NCBI GenBank assembly: GCA_028819545.1
Contig: JAPPLG010000014.1
Coordinates: 97,179 to 161,178, forward strand
Direction: 5' to 3'
DNA from: Bdellovibrionales bacterium
GTDB lineage: Bacteria > Bdellovibrionota > Bdellovibrionia > Bdellovibrionales > UBA1609
Length of the DNA: 64,000 bases
Made by a program: the position numbers and the translations under genes. The notes beneath the pieces are model-generated. The model had not been told where the DNA came from. It did no database searches and was given only the letters and a program-made list of their open reading frames with translations. How positions within the stretch are numbered: the stretch's first letter is position 1; each line of letters begins with the position of its first letter. Shown piece by piece: positions 46,414 through 55,932 of this stretch.

Positions 46414-48209
46414 TCACCCGATTTCAAAACAGCCATAAATGCTTCCTGAGGAATAGAAACTTTTCCAAATTCTTTCATTCTCTTTTTTCCCCTTTTTTGT
46501 TTTTCAAGAAGTTTTCTTTTTCGAGTCACATCTCCTCCATAGAGTTTGGCAGTCACATCTTTTCTATAAGCACTGATCGTCTCACGAGCAATAATTCTTC
46601 CTCCAATAGCCGCCTGCACAGCAATAGGGTATTGTTGTCGAGGAATGATCTTTTTTAGCCGCTTAACAATATCTCTTCCGCGAAATAAAGACTTTTCCTT
46701 ATGAGCAATAAGAGACAAAGCATCCAAAACTTCTCCGTTCAATAAAATATCCAACTTCACCAAATGAGATTCCTGATATCCCTCCCACTCATACTCCATA
46801 GAAGCATATCCCCTGGAAACAGATTTTAATTGATCATGAAAGTCAGTCACCACTTCAGCTAAAGGAATGCGATACTCTATGATCACACGGTCTTTGGCCA
46901 AATATTCCATTCGGACCTGCTCTCCTCTATTATGTTCACAAAGTTTTAAAACAGCTCCAATAGACTCGGATGGAGTATGAATGGAAAGACGAACAAAGGG
47001 CTCTTTCATTTTTTCTATTTTTGAAAAATCAGGAAGATGAGAAGGGTTTTCAATTTCCTCCACTTGGCCGTTGGTTAAAAACACCTGATAAATTACACTG
47101 GGGGCAGTGACCACAAGATTGAGGTTAAATTCTCTTTCCAAACGTTCCTGAACAATTTCAAGGTGCAGAAGGCCTAAAAACCCACATCGAAACCCAAACC
47201 CCAAAGCAGGAGAAGTTTCCATATCAAAAACAAGAGCTGAATCATTTAAAGAAAGTTTTTCCAAAGCTTTTTTTAAATGAGCAAAATCATCCGAACTGAT
47301 TGGGTAAACTCCTGAGTACACCATAGGTTTTAATTGTTTAAACCCCGCCAGCGGCTCTTCTGCAGGATGATTTTTATGAGTTAAAGTGTCTCCAACCCGA
47401 ATTTGTTTAATATCCTTAATTCCGCATATAATAAAACCCACCTCTCCTTGAGACAGCTCTTTCTTGGAAACCACATAAGGAGAAAAAATTCCCATCTTTA
47501 AAACTTCACATTCCAATTGAGAGCCCATAAACCGAACAGCGTCCCCTTGTTTAATTTTACCGTCTTTAATACGACAAAGAGCCACCACTCCCTGGTAAGA
47601 GTCAAACCAGGAATCAAAGACTAAGGCCCTCAAATAATCTTCAGAAGAAGAGCTGGGGGGAGGAATCTTTTCAACAACAGCAGATAAGATCTGCTCCAGT
47701 CCCTGTCCGGTTTTAGCACTGATTTCCAAAATCTCATCTTCTTGAAACCCCATTAAGTCCATCAATTGTTTTTTACATTGCGGAACATCCGCTGAAGGCA
47801 GATCCACTTTATTCAAAACAGGAATAATTTTTAAATTCCCCTCCAAAGCCAAGTAGGCATGAGCCAGAGTCTGAGCCTCCACTCCCTGACTGGCGTCCAC
47901 CACCAACAAAACTCCCTCGCAGGCACTTAAAGACCTGGAAACTTCATAAGAAAAATCCACATGTCCCGGTGTATCTATAAGATTTAGTTGATAAATTTGT
48001 TGATCCTGATGTGTGTAACTCAAGCAGACAGTCTGAGCTTTAATGGTAATGCCCCTTTCTCTTTCAATATCCATACTGTCCAAGTACTGGGATTTTTTAT
48101 CCCTTTCTTCAACAGCTCCCGTCAAACTCATCAACCCATCTGCCAAGGTAGACTTGCCATGATCAATATGAGCAATAATAGAAAAATTTCGAATATTTTG
48201 AACACTCAT
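46410..48209 (-). CDS. lepA: Elongation factor 4 (back-translocase LepA)
   Basis: This ribosome-associated GTPase has 599 aa from MSVQNIRNFSIIAHIDHGKST, the length of E. coli LepA; the track adds five residues. G1 is AHIDHGKST, G3 is DTPGHVDF, and G4 is NKVDLP. The C-terminal LepA-specific domain ends GKKRMKEFGKVSIPQEAFMAVL. lepA-lepB linkage is conserved in proteobacteria. Confidence 0.98.
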   Translation of the reverse strand: MSVQNIRNFSIIAHIDHGKSTLADGLMSLTGAVEERDKKSQYLDSMDIERERGITIKAQTVCLSYTHQDQQIYQLNLIDTPGHVDFSYEVSRSLSACEGVLLVVDASQGVEAQTLAHAYLALEGNLKIIPVLNKVDLPSADVPQCKKQLMDLMGFQEDEILEISAKTGQGLEQILSAVVEKIPPPSSSSEDYLRALVFDSWFDSYQGVVALCRIKDGKIKQGDAVRFMGSQLECEVLKMGIFSPYVVSKKELSQGEVGFIICGIKDIKQIRVGDTLTHKNHPAEEPLAGFKQLKPMVYSGVYPISSDDFAHLKKALEKLSLNDSALVFDMETSPALGFGFRCGFLGLLHLEIVQERLEREFNLNLVVTAPSVIYQVFLTNGQVEEIENPSHLPDFSKIEKMKEPFVRLSIHTPSESIGAVLKLCEHNRGEQVRMEYLAKDRVIIEYRIPLAEVVTDFHDQLKSVSRGYASMEYEWEGYQESHLVKLDILLNGEVLDALSLIAHKEKSLFRGRDIVKRLKKIIPRQQYPIAVQAAIGGRIIARETISAYRKDVTAKLYGGDVTRKRKLLEKQKRGKKRMKEFGKVSIPQEAFMAVLKSGE

Positions 48210-48274
48210 TCCTTTTGACTCCATTGCTTTGGATATATTTACATCTTCTATTTTTTATGATTCAATGTCCATTC

Positions 48275-48691
48275 ATGCGTTATTTTTTATTTCTACTTTT
48301 TTGCACATCCTGCATCTCCGTCCCAGAGGTCATTGAACTCAGCTGGCCTACAGATATACGTCAAATCTCCCGCCATTTTTCCGGTTCTCATGACGGTATG
48401 GATATTGCCGTTCCCTCTAACTCTACTGTTTATTCTGCGCATAAAGGGAAAGTTTTTCAAGCTGGATATTCCACTTCTTATGGAAAATATATTATTTTGG
48501 AATTTTCAGATCAGTGGGCCACTCTCTATGCCCACCTCAACAAACTGTTAGTTAAAACAGGAGATCACGTTAACAGGAAACAAAAAATCGGATTGTCCGG
48601 GTCCACAGGACAGTCCTCAAGCCCCCACCTTCACTTTGAATTGTTTAAAAATAAAAAAAATGTAAACCCTTTTTCCTACCTTATTCAATAA
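48275..48691 (+). CDS. M23-family peptidase lipoprotein (LytM domain)
   Basis: This 138-aa protein starts at MRYFLFLLFCTSC (lipobox); the track's 20 extra residues lie upstream. The LytM/M23 domain spans nearly the whole mature protein: zinc ligands in SHDGMDIAV, the core ILEFSDQWATLYAHLNKL, and catalytic SPHLHFELF. All three ligand positions are present, so it may be an active peptidoglycan endopeptidase. Its stop overlaps the TolC-like gene by 1 nt. Confidence 0.88.
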   Translation: MRYFLFLLFCTSCISVPEVIELSWPTDIRQISRHFSGSHDGMDIAVPSNSTVYSAHKGKVFQAGYSTSYGKYIILEFSDQWATLYAHLNKLLVKTGDHVNRKQKIGLSGSTGQSSSPHLHFELFKNKKNVNPFSYLIQ

Positions 48692-50085
48692 TGAAAAATA
48701 TTAGCTTACTCTTTTTCATATTTGCTTATAGTGCTTCTGCAAAAACATGGAGCCTAGACCAGATTATTCTAAAAACTTTAGAAAACAGCCGGAGTATTCA
48801 AATTATTCAAGCACAAAAATCAGCAGACAAATTGATCCAGGCAGAAGCTCTTTTGCCTTTCGACTGGCAGGTGGGATGGAACTACATACTTCCCAAAACA
48901 CCTACAGCAAATAATTTTAACGTGAAAAATTTCAACTCTAATTTTTCTCTGCAAAAAAAGTGGCTCTACGGCTTAAATTTCAAAACAACCTATTGCCACA
49001 CCACTGCTGAAACACCCTGCAGTCATCTCCCACCCTCCGCTCTGGCGCCGCCATACTCAAGAACAGTTTCCTTAAGCCTTGAACAAAATATTTTTAGAAA
49101 TATTTTTGGTAGAGAAGACCGTCTAAAGCTACAATCCGCAGAATATAAGTACCAAAGCGCAAAATTCACTCGTACAGAAGATATTAAAAAACTCATTCTT
49201 ACAACAGCCGAAAAGTTTTGGAACAGCTATGCTTTTTATATTTATGTACAACAGGCCAAACAAAGAAGCAGGGACTACAAAGAACTGGCTGACCTTGCAC
49301 AACAAAAATCAAAAATGGGCCATATCCTTCCCGGGGAAATCCCTCAAATTTTATCTCAATATGAAAGAACTATAAAACAACAAAAAGAAATGGAAACTCA
49401 GCTTAAAAACTCCATGATTGATTTACAAGATTTTACACAAATTAAAGATAAGAAGTTTAATTTTGCAAAACACCGCACTCTTCCCATACCTCGCTTATCT
49501 CTTGTCAATAATGTAGAGCAATTAAATGCTATTCAAGCTGTTAGAGCCCATCACTCTTCCACTATAGCTCTACTGGATGCTCAAAAGTATTTTTATCTGC
49601 CTTATGTCAAACTGCACGCCGGAGCAGATTTTCTCGGTCATGAAAAAACATGGTTTCAAACTGTCAAATCAGCTGAATTAAAAAATTATAGAATCGGCAT
49701 TGCTTTTGTGTACCCTCTATCGCACTCCCCATCCCGATGGAAACAGTTTCGTTATCTTCGATCTAAAAAACTGCAACATGAGCTGGAATATGAAGACCAC
49801 AAGCAAACAATATCCAACCAATTAAAAATCAGCTGGAATCAACTAGAAAACGCCCACTCTTCTTTAAAAGCCTCCTTTAAAATTTTAAAGCTTCAAAAAC
49901 AAGCACTGGATGAAATTCGAAAATCTTATATTCAAGGGCGCGTCCCCATCAACACACTGATCTCTGCCCAAGATCGAAACACCGAAGTGGAAAAAGAAAA
50001 CCTTCAAGCACAAAGAAATTATAATTTATCTTTACTAAGATACTATTCTTTGAGAGATAAACTGCTTGCGAGATACAAAAAATGA
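48691..50085 (+). CDS. TolC-family outer-membrane efflux protein
   Basis: This 464-aa protein has a signal peptide (MKNISLLFFIFAYSASA) and the two-repeat OEP layout of long coiled helices with beta hairpins (TWSLDQIILKTLENSRSIQ; ILKLQKQALDEIRKSYIQGRVPINTLISAQD). It forms the outer-membrane duct of tripartite pumps. It is coupled to the RND pump by a 4-nt overlap (ATGA). Confidence 0.9.
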   Translation: MKNISLLFFIFAYSASAKTWSLDQIILKTLENSRSIQIIQAQKSADKLIQAEALLPFDWQVGWNYILPKTPTANNFNVKNFNSNFSLQKKWLYGLNFKTTYCHTTAETPCSHLPPSALAPPYSRTVSLSLEQNIFRNIFGREDRLKLQSAEYKYQSAKFTRTEDIKKLILTTAEKFWNSYAFYIYVQQAKQRSRDYKELADLAQQKSKMGHILPGEIPQILSQYERTIKQQKEMETQLKNSMIDLQDFTQIKDKKFNFAKHRTLPIPRLSLVNNVEQLNAIQAVRAHHSSTIALLDAQKYFYLPYVKLHAGADFLGHEKTWFQTVKSAELKNYRIGIAFVYPLSHSPSRWKQFRYLRSKKLQHELEYEDHKQTISNQLKISWNQLENAHSSLKASFKILKLQKQALDEIRKSYIQGRVPINTLISAQDRNTEVEKENLQAQRNYNLSLLRYYSLRDKLLARYKK

Positions 50086-53000
50086 AAAACTTTTTTGCCT
50101 TTTTTCTTGAAAATTCAAAGTTAACATTTGTTGTCACTTTAGCTCTTTTTGTAATGGGCCTTATGGGCTTTATGAATCTTAGAAGAGAAACAAGACCGCC
50201 CGTAGACTTTGCAAGAGTCATGATTACAACTGTATTTCCAGGAGCCTCTTCTGAAGAAGTGGAAGATCAAATCACTTTAAAAATTGAAGAAGAAATCAGA
50301 GTTGTTGATGGAATGAAAGACTCCAGATCTATCTCCTCCCCCGGTATGAGCCTGCTCTCCCTACGCATCGACATTGACAATGAAGATACTCTGGAAGTTG
50401 TGGATGAACTGCAAAGGGCTTTATCAAAAGTGCGCCAGCTTCCTTCAATGATCCTGGAATCCCCTTATTTACTTCACATTAAAGCAAAAGAAATTCCTAT
50501 TCTTAAAGTTCTGGTGGAGGGAGACAATACAAATCGTAAAAGAGATCAACTGGCCTTTCAGTTAAAAACAGCACTTGAAAGAGATAGAGGAGTCGCTAGT
50601 GTCCAATTTACAGGCTACAAACCAAGAGAATTTAAAATCACCTTAGACCCTAAAAAACTGCAGGAGTATCATGTCGGTCTTGATGAAGTGACAAAAGCTG
50701 TATCTGCCAGCATGAAAGATGTTTCTGCAGGAATACTTCGGTCTTCTGTAAAAGCAGAACAAGTCAAACTTCATACAAAACTGGATACAATTTCAAAATT
50801 AGAAAAATTAGTCGTTCGATCCAACTTTTCAGGCCATAAAATTCTTATTCAAGATTTAGGTAAAGTCACTGATGAAGAGGAGGAGATCCCAGAACGAATC
50901 CGATTCAATGGCGAGTCTGTCACTTACCTCCAAATAACAAAAAAAGAAAAAGAGGATTCCATACACCTTTCCAATCGGATAAAAAAATTAGTGAAAAACT
51001 ATCCGGCACCGGAAGGCTACAAACTACAAGTCTATGACAACGAAGCAGATAGAACACAAAACCAACTGTCTATTGTTGTAAAAAATGCATGGGTGGGTCT
51101 GAGCCTGGTCTTAATTGTTTTATTACTGCTCCTTCCGGGCTGGCTGGGCATCCTGTCGGCAATCAGTCTGCCTATATCCATATTGGGGGCTGTAGCCCTT
51201 TGTGCATCCTTTGGAATCACCTTTAATTCGATCACCATGCTGGCTTTTATTATTTGTATTGGAATGTTGGTGGATAACTCGGTAGTCGTTAGTGAAAATT
51301 ATGCACGACTTAGAATGGATGAGAATAAAACTCCGTTACAGTCTGCTTTAACATCTGTGATGCAGCTTTATAAACCTGTCACAGCTACGGTTCTTACAAC
51401 TGTCTCTGCTTTTCTCCCAATGCTGGTCACTAAAGGAGTGATGGGGCAATTTATCAAATGGATTCCTATTGTTGTTTCGGTAGCCCTCATTATGAGCCTT
51501 CTCGATGCTTTTGTACTTTTGCCTTCCCGATTACAATGGACTATTCGCAAATCACAAAACAAAACGACTAGGATTCAAAAATACTTCCACCAAATCACTA
51601 AAAGATTTGAAAAGTTATTGTCCCTTTGTATTCGAAGACGTTACGTATGCTCTTTAGTTTTATTGGCTATTACAGCTTTTAGCATTTCAGTAAGCTTTTG
51701 GGGAAATGAGTTTATTTTATTTCCAAAAGATGATGTTCGACATCATTATATTTACTATGAGGCTAAAGAGGGCGCATCCATTGAACAAACAGATCTCTTG
51801 GCAAAAAGACTGGTCAATCAAATTACTCAAACTACAGGGGCTGATCAAATTGAAGGGCTTCTCACTCAATCTGGAATGCAAAATCAGAGATTTTCTGCTT
51901 CCGGGGGGAAAGGAGAAAGCACAGGAGAAATGTTCTTACTCTTAAAAGAAGATTCAAAATACAGAAAAAAACCAGAAGTGCTGTTGAAAAAACTTCGAAA
52001 TATCGACAATAAAGATTTTAAAACTCTTCGATTTGAAGCTCTTGGAGCCGGTCCTCCTGTAGGCTATGCTGTTCACGTCATCTTTATTTCACCAGACCGT
52101 GAAGAGCTTTTATCTTTAACTCAGGATTTTAAAGATCAGCTTTCTCAAATTCCAGGGGTAATTGAAGTGGAAGACGATCAGTTTTCCACAGGCCCTGAAT
52201 ACATCATTGAACCCAACCTGACAAAAATGGCCCAGTTGGGCATCAGTCCAGTCTCTTTAGGAAAAACCCTACAGACAGCTTTAGAGGGGAACCGAGTGGG
52301 TGAGCTTGTAGAAAAAGGAGAAACTTTTTATGTAAAAATTTATTATGACTCTCATATCAGATCTAATATTGAAGATTTGAAAAAAATTAAAATCCAAACC
52401 CAAGCAGGCTCACTAATCCCTTTGGAGGAGATTATTTCCTTGGAGTACAACCCTCAAGGGAGCTCTATTAGAAAAAGATTCGATTATCAGAACTCTATTG
52501 AAGTAAAAGCAAAAGTGGATATGGCCCAAATGAATTCACAAAAAGCAAATGCATTATCTGAAGTAATCATTAAAGATCTCTATAAAAAATATAATAATAC
52601 CTCTCATGTCTTCCAAGGAGAAAGACAACACACCAAAGAATCTATGGATTCTTTATTTCAAGCTATGGTGCTTGCCGTCTTCGGAATTTTTATTATCTTA
52701 TTACTTCTTTTCCGCAAGTTTATGATTTCTTTTTTGACTTTAAGCTCTATTGTACTTGGATTTATTGGAGTCAGCCTGGCTTTTGCCCTTCATCAAAAAC
52801 CTTTATCTTTTTTAGCTTTAATTGGAATAGTGGGACTAGCTGGAGTCACTATCAATGCGGCTATTATTTTAGTCAGTTTTATTGAGGAAATGAGAAAAGA
52901 AAATCCTGAAAAATCTCTTCATGAAATTTTAGTTGCATCTGCTCGTTTTCGTTTTAAACCAATTGCCATCACCACTTTCACAACAGTGCTGGGTTTATTT

Positions 53001-53168
53001 CCTGCGGCATATAGCCTTGGAGGTTATGATCCAATCCTTATTCCAATGACTTTATCTTTTACATGGGGATTACTCACCGGCAGTTTTTTAACTTTAATAT
53101 GGATCCCCTGCGGTTATGCCATTATTGAAGACATTATTCATTTCTTCAGAAAATTATTCCTGCGCTAG
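50082..53168 (+). CDS. RND-family efflux transporter
   Basis: This 1028-aa inner-membrane proton antiporter of AcrB/MdtB-like architecture has 12 TM helices and two large periplasmic loops. The N-terminal FPGASSEEVEDQITLKIEEEI and the TM4 proton-relay region GMLVDNSVVVSENY (one Asp of the usual DD pair; Asn follows) are characteristic. No membrane-fusion protein gene is present in the operon. The 3' end overlaps the convergent nuclease gene by 4 nt. Confidence 0.93.
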   Translation: MKNFFAFFLENSKLTFVVTLALFVMGLMGFMNLRRETRPPVDFARVMITTVFPGASSEEVEDQITLKIEEEIRVVDGMKDSRSISSPGMSLLSLRIDIDNEDTLEVVDELQRALSKVRQLPSMILESPYLLHIKAKEIPILKVLVEGDNTNRKRDQLAFQLKTALERDRGVASVQFTGYKPREFKITLDPKKLQEYHVGLDEVTKAVSASMKDVSAGILRSSVKAEQVKLHTKLDTISKLEKLVVRSNFSGHKILIQDLGKVTDEEEEIPERIRFNGESVTYLQITKKEKEDSIHLSNRIKKLVKNYPAPEGYKLQVYDNEADRTQNQLSIVVKNAWVGLSLVLIVLLLLLPGWLGILSAISLPISILGAVALCASFGITFNSITMLAFIICIGMLVDNSVVVSENYARLRMDENKTPLQSALTSVMQLYKPVTATVLTTVSAFLPMLVTKGVMGQFIKWIPIVVSVALIMSLLDAFVLLPSRLQWTIRKSQNKTTRIQKYFHQITKRFEKLLSLCIRRRYVCSLVLLAITAFSISVSFWGNEFILFPKDDVRHHYIYYEAKEGASIEQTDLLAKRLVNQITQTTGADQIEGLLTQSGMQNQRFSASGGKGESTGEMFLLLKEDSKYRKKPEVLLKKLRNIDNKDFKTLRFEALGAGPPVGYAVHVIFISPDREELLSLTQDFKDQLSQIPGVIEVEDDQFSTGPEYIIEPNLTKMAQLGISPVSLGKTLQTALEGNRVGELVEKGETFYVKIYYDSHIRSNIEDLKKIKIQTQAGSLIPLEEIISLEYNPQGSSIRKRFDYQNSIEVKAKVDMAQMNSQKANALSEVIIKDLYKKYNNTSHVFQGERQHTKESMDSLFQAMVLAVFGIFIILLLLFRKFMISFLTLSSIVLGFIGVSLAFALHQKPLSFLALIGIVGLAGVTINAAIILVSFIEEMRKENPEKSLHEILVASARFRFKPIAITTFTTVLGLFPAAYSLGGYDPILIPMTLSFTWGLLTGSFLTLIWIPCGYAIIEDIIHFFRKLFLR

Positions 53169-53737
53169 AATATTTGAGGTTTAAAGTGTTTGTTATTGGT
53201 AATAGTTGCACTTTCTCCTACAACTTTGATCGTAAATAACCCTTGCTTTCTAGCATACACATCTGCACTCTGATTAATTGTTAAATAAGCCATAGCCCCG
53301 TAAATCTTGTTGCCTTTATAACTCGGAAAAAAGCATGTTAAATGCTTCAGCTTATATAAAAAATTATCTACATCTTTTGAGGACAAAGATGTCTTTACCT
53401 CTACCGCTACAATCTCTTGCCCATTTTTTGCCACAACATCCAACTCACAACGCCCCTCATATATCTTTCCGTTTTTATCTTTAGCGTTTTTTAAACCCCT
53501 AACCCTCTCACTAGTTTCCCCAACAGGAATATTTCTTTCATTAAACAGTTTAATTAAATTGCCTTCCACCAAAGCTTCAATCAAACGCCCCCATTTTCTG
53601 TCAAACTCACCACTTAGCTTGTTAATTTTCAAATCAGTTTTTTCGGACATTTCCTGCATTTTCCGATCGGTTTCACGAAAAAGCTTCCAGATTTCAGCAA
53701 TCTCACGTTCAGATGAATAAGTTTTTTGTACTGCCAT
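53165..53737 (-). CDS. PD-(D/E)XK nuclease-like protein (DUF3782 type)
   Basis: This 190-aa protein has an N-terminal helical/coiled segment (REIAEIWKLFRETDRKMQEMSEKTD) followed by a restriction-endonuclease-like core: GRLIEALVEGNL, then RCELDVVAKNGQEIVAVEVKTSL. That contains the D...(E/V)xK catalytic signature. Its C-terminus (GLFTIKVV...NKHFKPQIF) resembles the 155-aa protein at 61030-61497. Family members occur widely in genomes with mobile DNA; the biological role is unclear. It starts the accessory region. Confidence 0.8.
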   Translation of the reverse strand: MAVQKTYSSEREIAEIWKLFRETDRKMQEMSEKTDLKINKLSGEFDRKWGRLIEALVEGNLIKLFNERNIPVGETSERVRGLKNAKDKNGKIYEGRCELDVVAKNGQEIVAVEVKTSLSSKDVDNFLYKLKHLTCFFPSYKGNKIYGAMAYLTINQSADVYARKQGLFTIKVVGESATITNNKHFKPQIF

Positions 53738-54149
53738 AGTTAAACCTCCTTTATAGTTTATCGAAACTCTGAATCTTTTTCAAAGTTCTTAGAGAAATCA
53801 TATGCAAGTTTTACGACAGGTGTACCGCTCAAAAAAGTTGTTGGAGAATATTAGTGTACTTTTTCCAATATTTTCAGACAGTTATACTAAATATTTATTT
53901 TTAAAAATAGGTTACACAGTCATTTTACTTGATATTTGACTTCAGTCAGTGACCAAAAATGGACATTAGTGACCATTTTTGAAAAATCATAAAAGCTCTT
54001 CTAACCATTTACTAGAAAAATGAAGCCCCTACACTACTTTGTCATCATCTCCGCAACACACGCCATCTCTTTGAAGGTGGTGAACCAACTACAAAATGTA
54101 AAAATTACACAGCGTTTCTATTGATAGATTACATCTAGAGTTTTAGCGC
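53738..54149. other. Gene-free region largely made of direct-repeat copy 1
   Basis: The segment carries the nuclease gene's leader and then the 322-bp repeat. No ORF of note was found on either strand. It is A+T-rich, with a short hairpin at about 53953-53981. Confidence 0.6.
53801..54122 (+). repeat. 322-bp perfect direct repeat, copy 1
   Basis: I compared the sequence base by base with 56550-56871 and found no mismatch. It contains hairpin CAAAAATGG / CCATTTTTG and two AGTGACCA motifs. It lies upstream of the minus-strand nuclease gene, in the same orientation as copy 2 has to the secreted-protein gene at 56471. Homology extends weakly for about 30 nt before the perfect part. Confidence 0.95.
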
Positions 54150-54596
54150 TTAAACCTTATACTGTTCTTCAGGAATTTTTTGAAACACTGCAGATAATGA
54201 TTCAGCAATTTCATTTCTTTTTTTTATATTAGAATCGCAAATAATCAAAGCATGAGCTAGATTATTCCCTGTAGGATCAGCTACAACTTTTTCTACACCT
54301 GAAATAAGTTTAATATATCGCACAGTACCTTTTATTAATCGCCAATTATTAATATTTTCATTTCCAGGTATTTCTTGAAGAGTTTTTTTGTAAGGCCTGT
54401 ATTTTGACCGATCCACTGAAATTTTATGATAACCAAAATAAAAAGCATTCCTATGTATCCGTCCATTACCCCGAATAACCTTCTTTTTACATCTCCTTAC
54501 AAGTTCTTCAGAATCATCTAAGGTCAGAGGTATGTGTTTACTAAGCCGCCTGATTATATTGAAGCTTCTCTTTACATATTTCAAGAAAATCTGCAC
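54150..54596 (-). CDS. Hypothetical protein, third gene of repeat-bracketed operon
   Basis: This 148-aa protein starts at GTG, with AAGGAAG 6 nt upstream, and overlaps the preceding gene by 56 nt. It is basic in the N-terminal third (RRCKKKVIRGNGRIHRNAF), followed by an alpha/beta part (LIKGTVRYIKLISGVEKVVADPTGNNLAHALIICDSN). I recognise no domain. The overlap with an unrelated frame is conserved-operon-like and implies coupled expression. Confidence 0.65.
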   Translation of the reverse strand: MQIFLKYVKRSFNIIRRLSKHIPLTLDDSEELVRRCKKKVIRGNGRIHRNAFYFGYHKISVDRSKYRPYKKTLQEIPGNENINNWRLIKGTVRYIKLISGVEKVVADPTGNNLAHALIICDSNIKKRNEIAESLSAVFQKIPEEQYKV

Positions 54597-55011
54597 TTTT
54601 TACTTCCTTAGGCAACTGTTTAATATTATTTTCCGTCACGGTATACTCTATTTTGTCTGCTGAATACATCCTAGCAAAAAGATGTGAGTTTTTAGCATAA
54701 TCCCACTCAAAACCTAAAATTCCGTCTGGGGCTATACAAAACTCTGGAAAATCAGAGATAGTATTTAAATTTCTTAATTCGTTAGTAAAAGAAGAAAGAA
54801 AACCTATGCTACACATTATAGATTGAGCATCCGGAACTTCTGCACCATAACTATCCCAACCTTCTTTATAGTTTCGCACTTCTTCTTGTAAATATACTAA
54901 TTCTTTAGAATAATTAAACTTAACGTTATGCTCTATGTAGGATGGTTTTACCCAACGAAAATCAGCATGTTTATAAATGCCAATAGAATCAAAAGAGTCA
55001 AGGCGTGTCAT
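54541..55011 (-). CDS. Hypothetical protein, second gene of operon (GWDSYGA motif)
   Basis: This 156-aa protein starts at MTRLDSFDS (GGAGAG upstream); the track's start 17 codons earlier lies deeper in the previous gene. The protein contains NYKEGWDSYGAEVPD and then FPEFCIAPDGILGFEWDYAKNSHLFARMYSADKIEY. I recall this pattern from small proteins encoded next to TIGR04255-type genes. The function is unknown. It overlaps the TIGR04255-like gene by 14 nt and the third gene by 56 nt. Confidence 0.7.
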   Translation of the reverse strand: MTRLDSFDSIGIYKHADFRWVKPSYIEHNVKFNYSKELVYLQEEVRNYKEGWDSYGAEVPDAQSIMCSIGFLSSFTNELRNLNTISDFPEFCIAPDGILGFEWDYAKNSHLFARMYSADKIEYTVTENNIKQLPKEVKSADFLEICKEKLQYNQAA

Positions 55012-55771
55012 TAATCTCTCCTTTCCAAAAATTTCTAATACTTTCTGTTGTAATATCTTCAAAGAACTGTCTTATCTTTCTATTAGCTTCATCATACCAG
55101 TCTTCACTAATGTTCTCAAAACCTTTATTATTCTTTATAGAAAGTACCAGTAAAAAAGCATCTCTATTACTCTTATTATCTTTGACTTTTTCCAATCTTA
55201 GAAACAGGGTATCTTGATCCATTGGGATTTGCAAACTGATATGTGGTGTAACAGCTTTGTAGTCTTCCGGATAAGGTGAAATAAAATTGACAGCCTTATG
55301 TAAATCCCTATCATTTTTTAAAAACTGCTTTGCACCAATTTCTAAAATATTTGAATAGTATAACTCACACATTTTTATACTTAAATTTCTATTCTTGTAG
55401 CGTCTGATGTAATCTTCTAATATCTTCCAATACTTTAAAAATTCCGGCTTTATATTTTCATACTTTGGATAGTTCACTGGCTTAACTTCTCCAGCCCTCC
55501 AGTTATAGACCATACGATCTCTTCCCAGTTGTAAGAGTTTTGTTTTATTTTCGCTATAGAACCACACTTTTTCTGGTGTAGTGATAATTTTCTCCATATT
55601 CCCTATACGCTCAATAACAGGAAAGATGTATTCTTTATTTTTAAAATTTGCCTCTACTTCAATAGCGAACTGTTGAAAATCAAGTTGTTCTATAGAGGGA
55701 TCCACTTGAAAATGAATACTTATATACATTTCATCCAAAGGAGGATTTTTATAGGTTTTACTAGATTTCAT
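54998..55771 (-). CDS. TIGR04255 family protein
   Basis: This 257-aa protein shows the pattern I associate with TIGR04255: an N-terminal KNPPLDEMYISIHF, LLQLGRDRMVYNWRAGE, YPKYENIKPEFLKYW, and a C-terminal helical IRQFFEDITTESIRNFW. It is probably cytoplasmic. The family occurs sporadically on mobile and accessory DNA and lacks a defined function, though association with conflict systems is possible. It is the first gene of an overlapping three-gene operon. Confidence 0.65.
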   Translation of the reverse strand: MKSSKTYKNPPLDEMYISIHFQVDPSIEQLDFQQFAIEVEANFKNKEYIFPVIERIGNMEKIITTPEKVWFYSENKTKLLQLGRDRMVYNWRAGEVKPVNYPKYENIKPEFLKYWKILEDYIRRYKNRNLSIKMCELYYSNILEIGAKQFLKNDRDLHKAVNFISPYPEDYKAVTPHISLQIPMDQDTLFLRLEKVKDNKSNRDAFLLVLSIKNNKGFENISEDWYDEANRKIRQFFEDITTESIRNFWKGEINDTP

Positions 55772-55932
55772 ACCAGTTAAGCTAACAAAACTTCAGTCTC
55801 AATGGCAAGTCAGAAAAGTCAGAAGTGTAACGCCACCAGCTTTTCCATTCCAATGGAGGCAAGAAGACTATCCTTTTATCCTATGTGTTACTCCTCACTT
55901 TTAGCTTTCTTTTTATGATCCATAAACTTTAA

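Noticed and set aside
53953-53981. Hairpin CAAAAATGG/CCATTTTTG in the direct repeat as a terminator
   Set aside because: The stem is A+T-rich and not followed by a T-run; it may instead be an operator or incidental.
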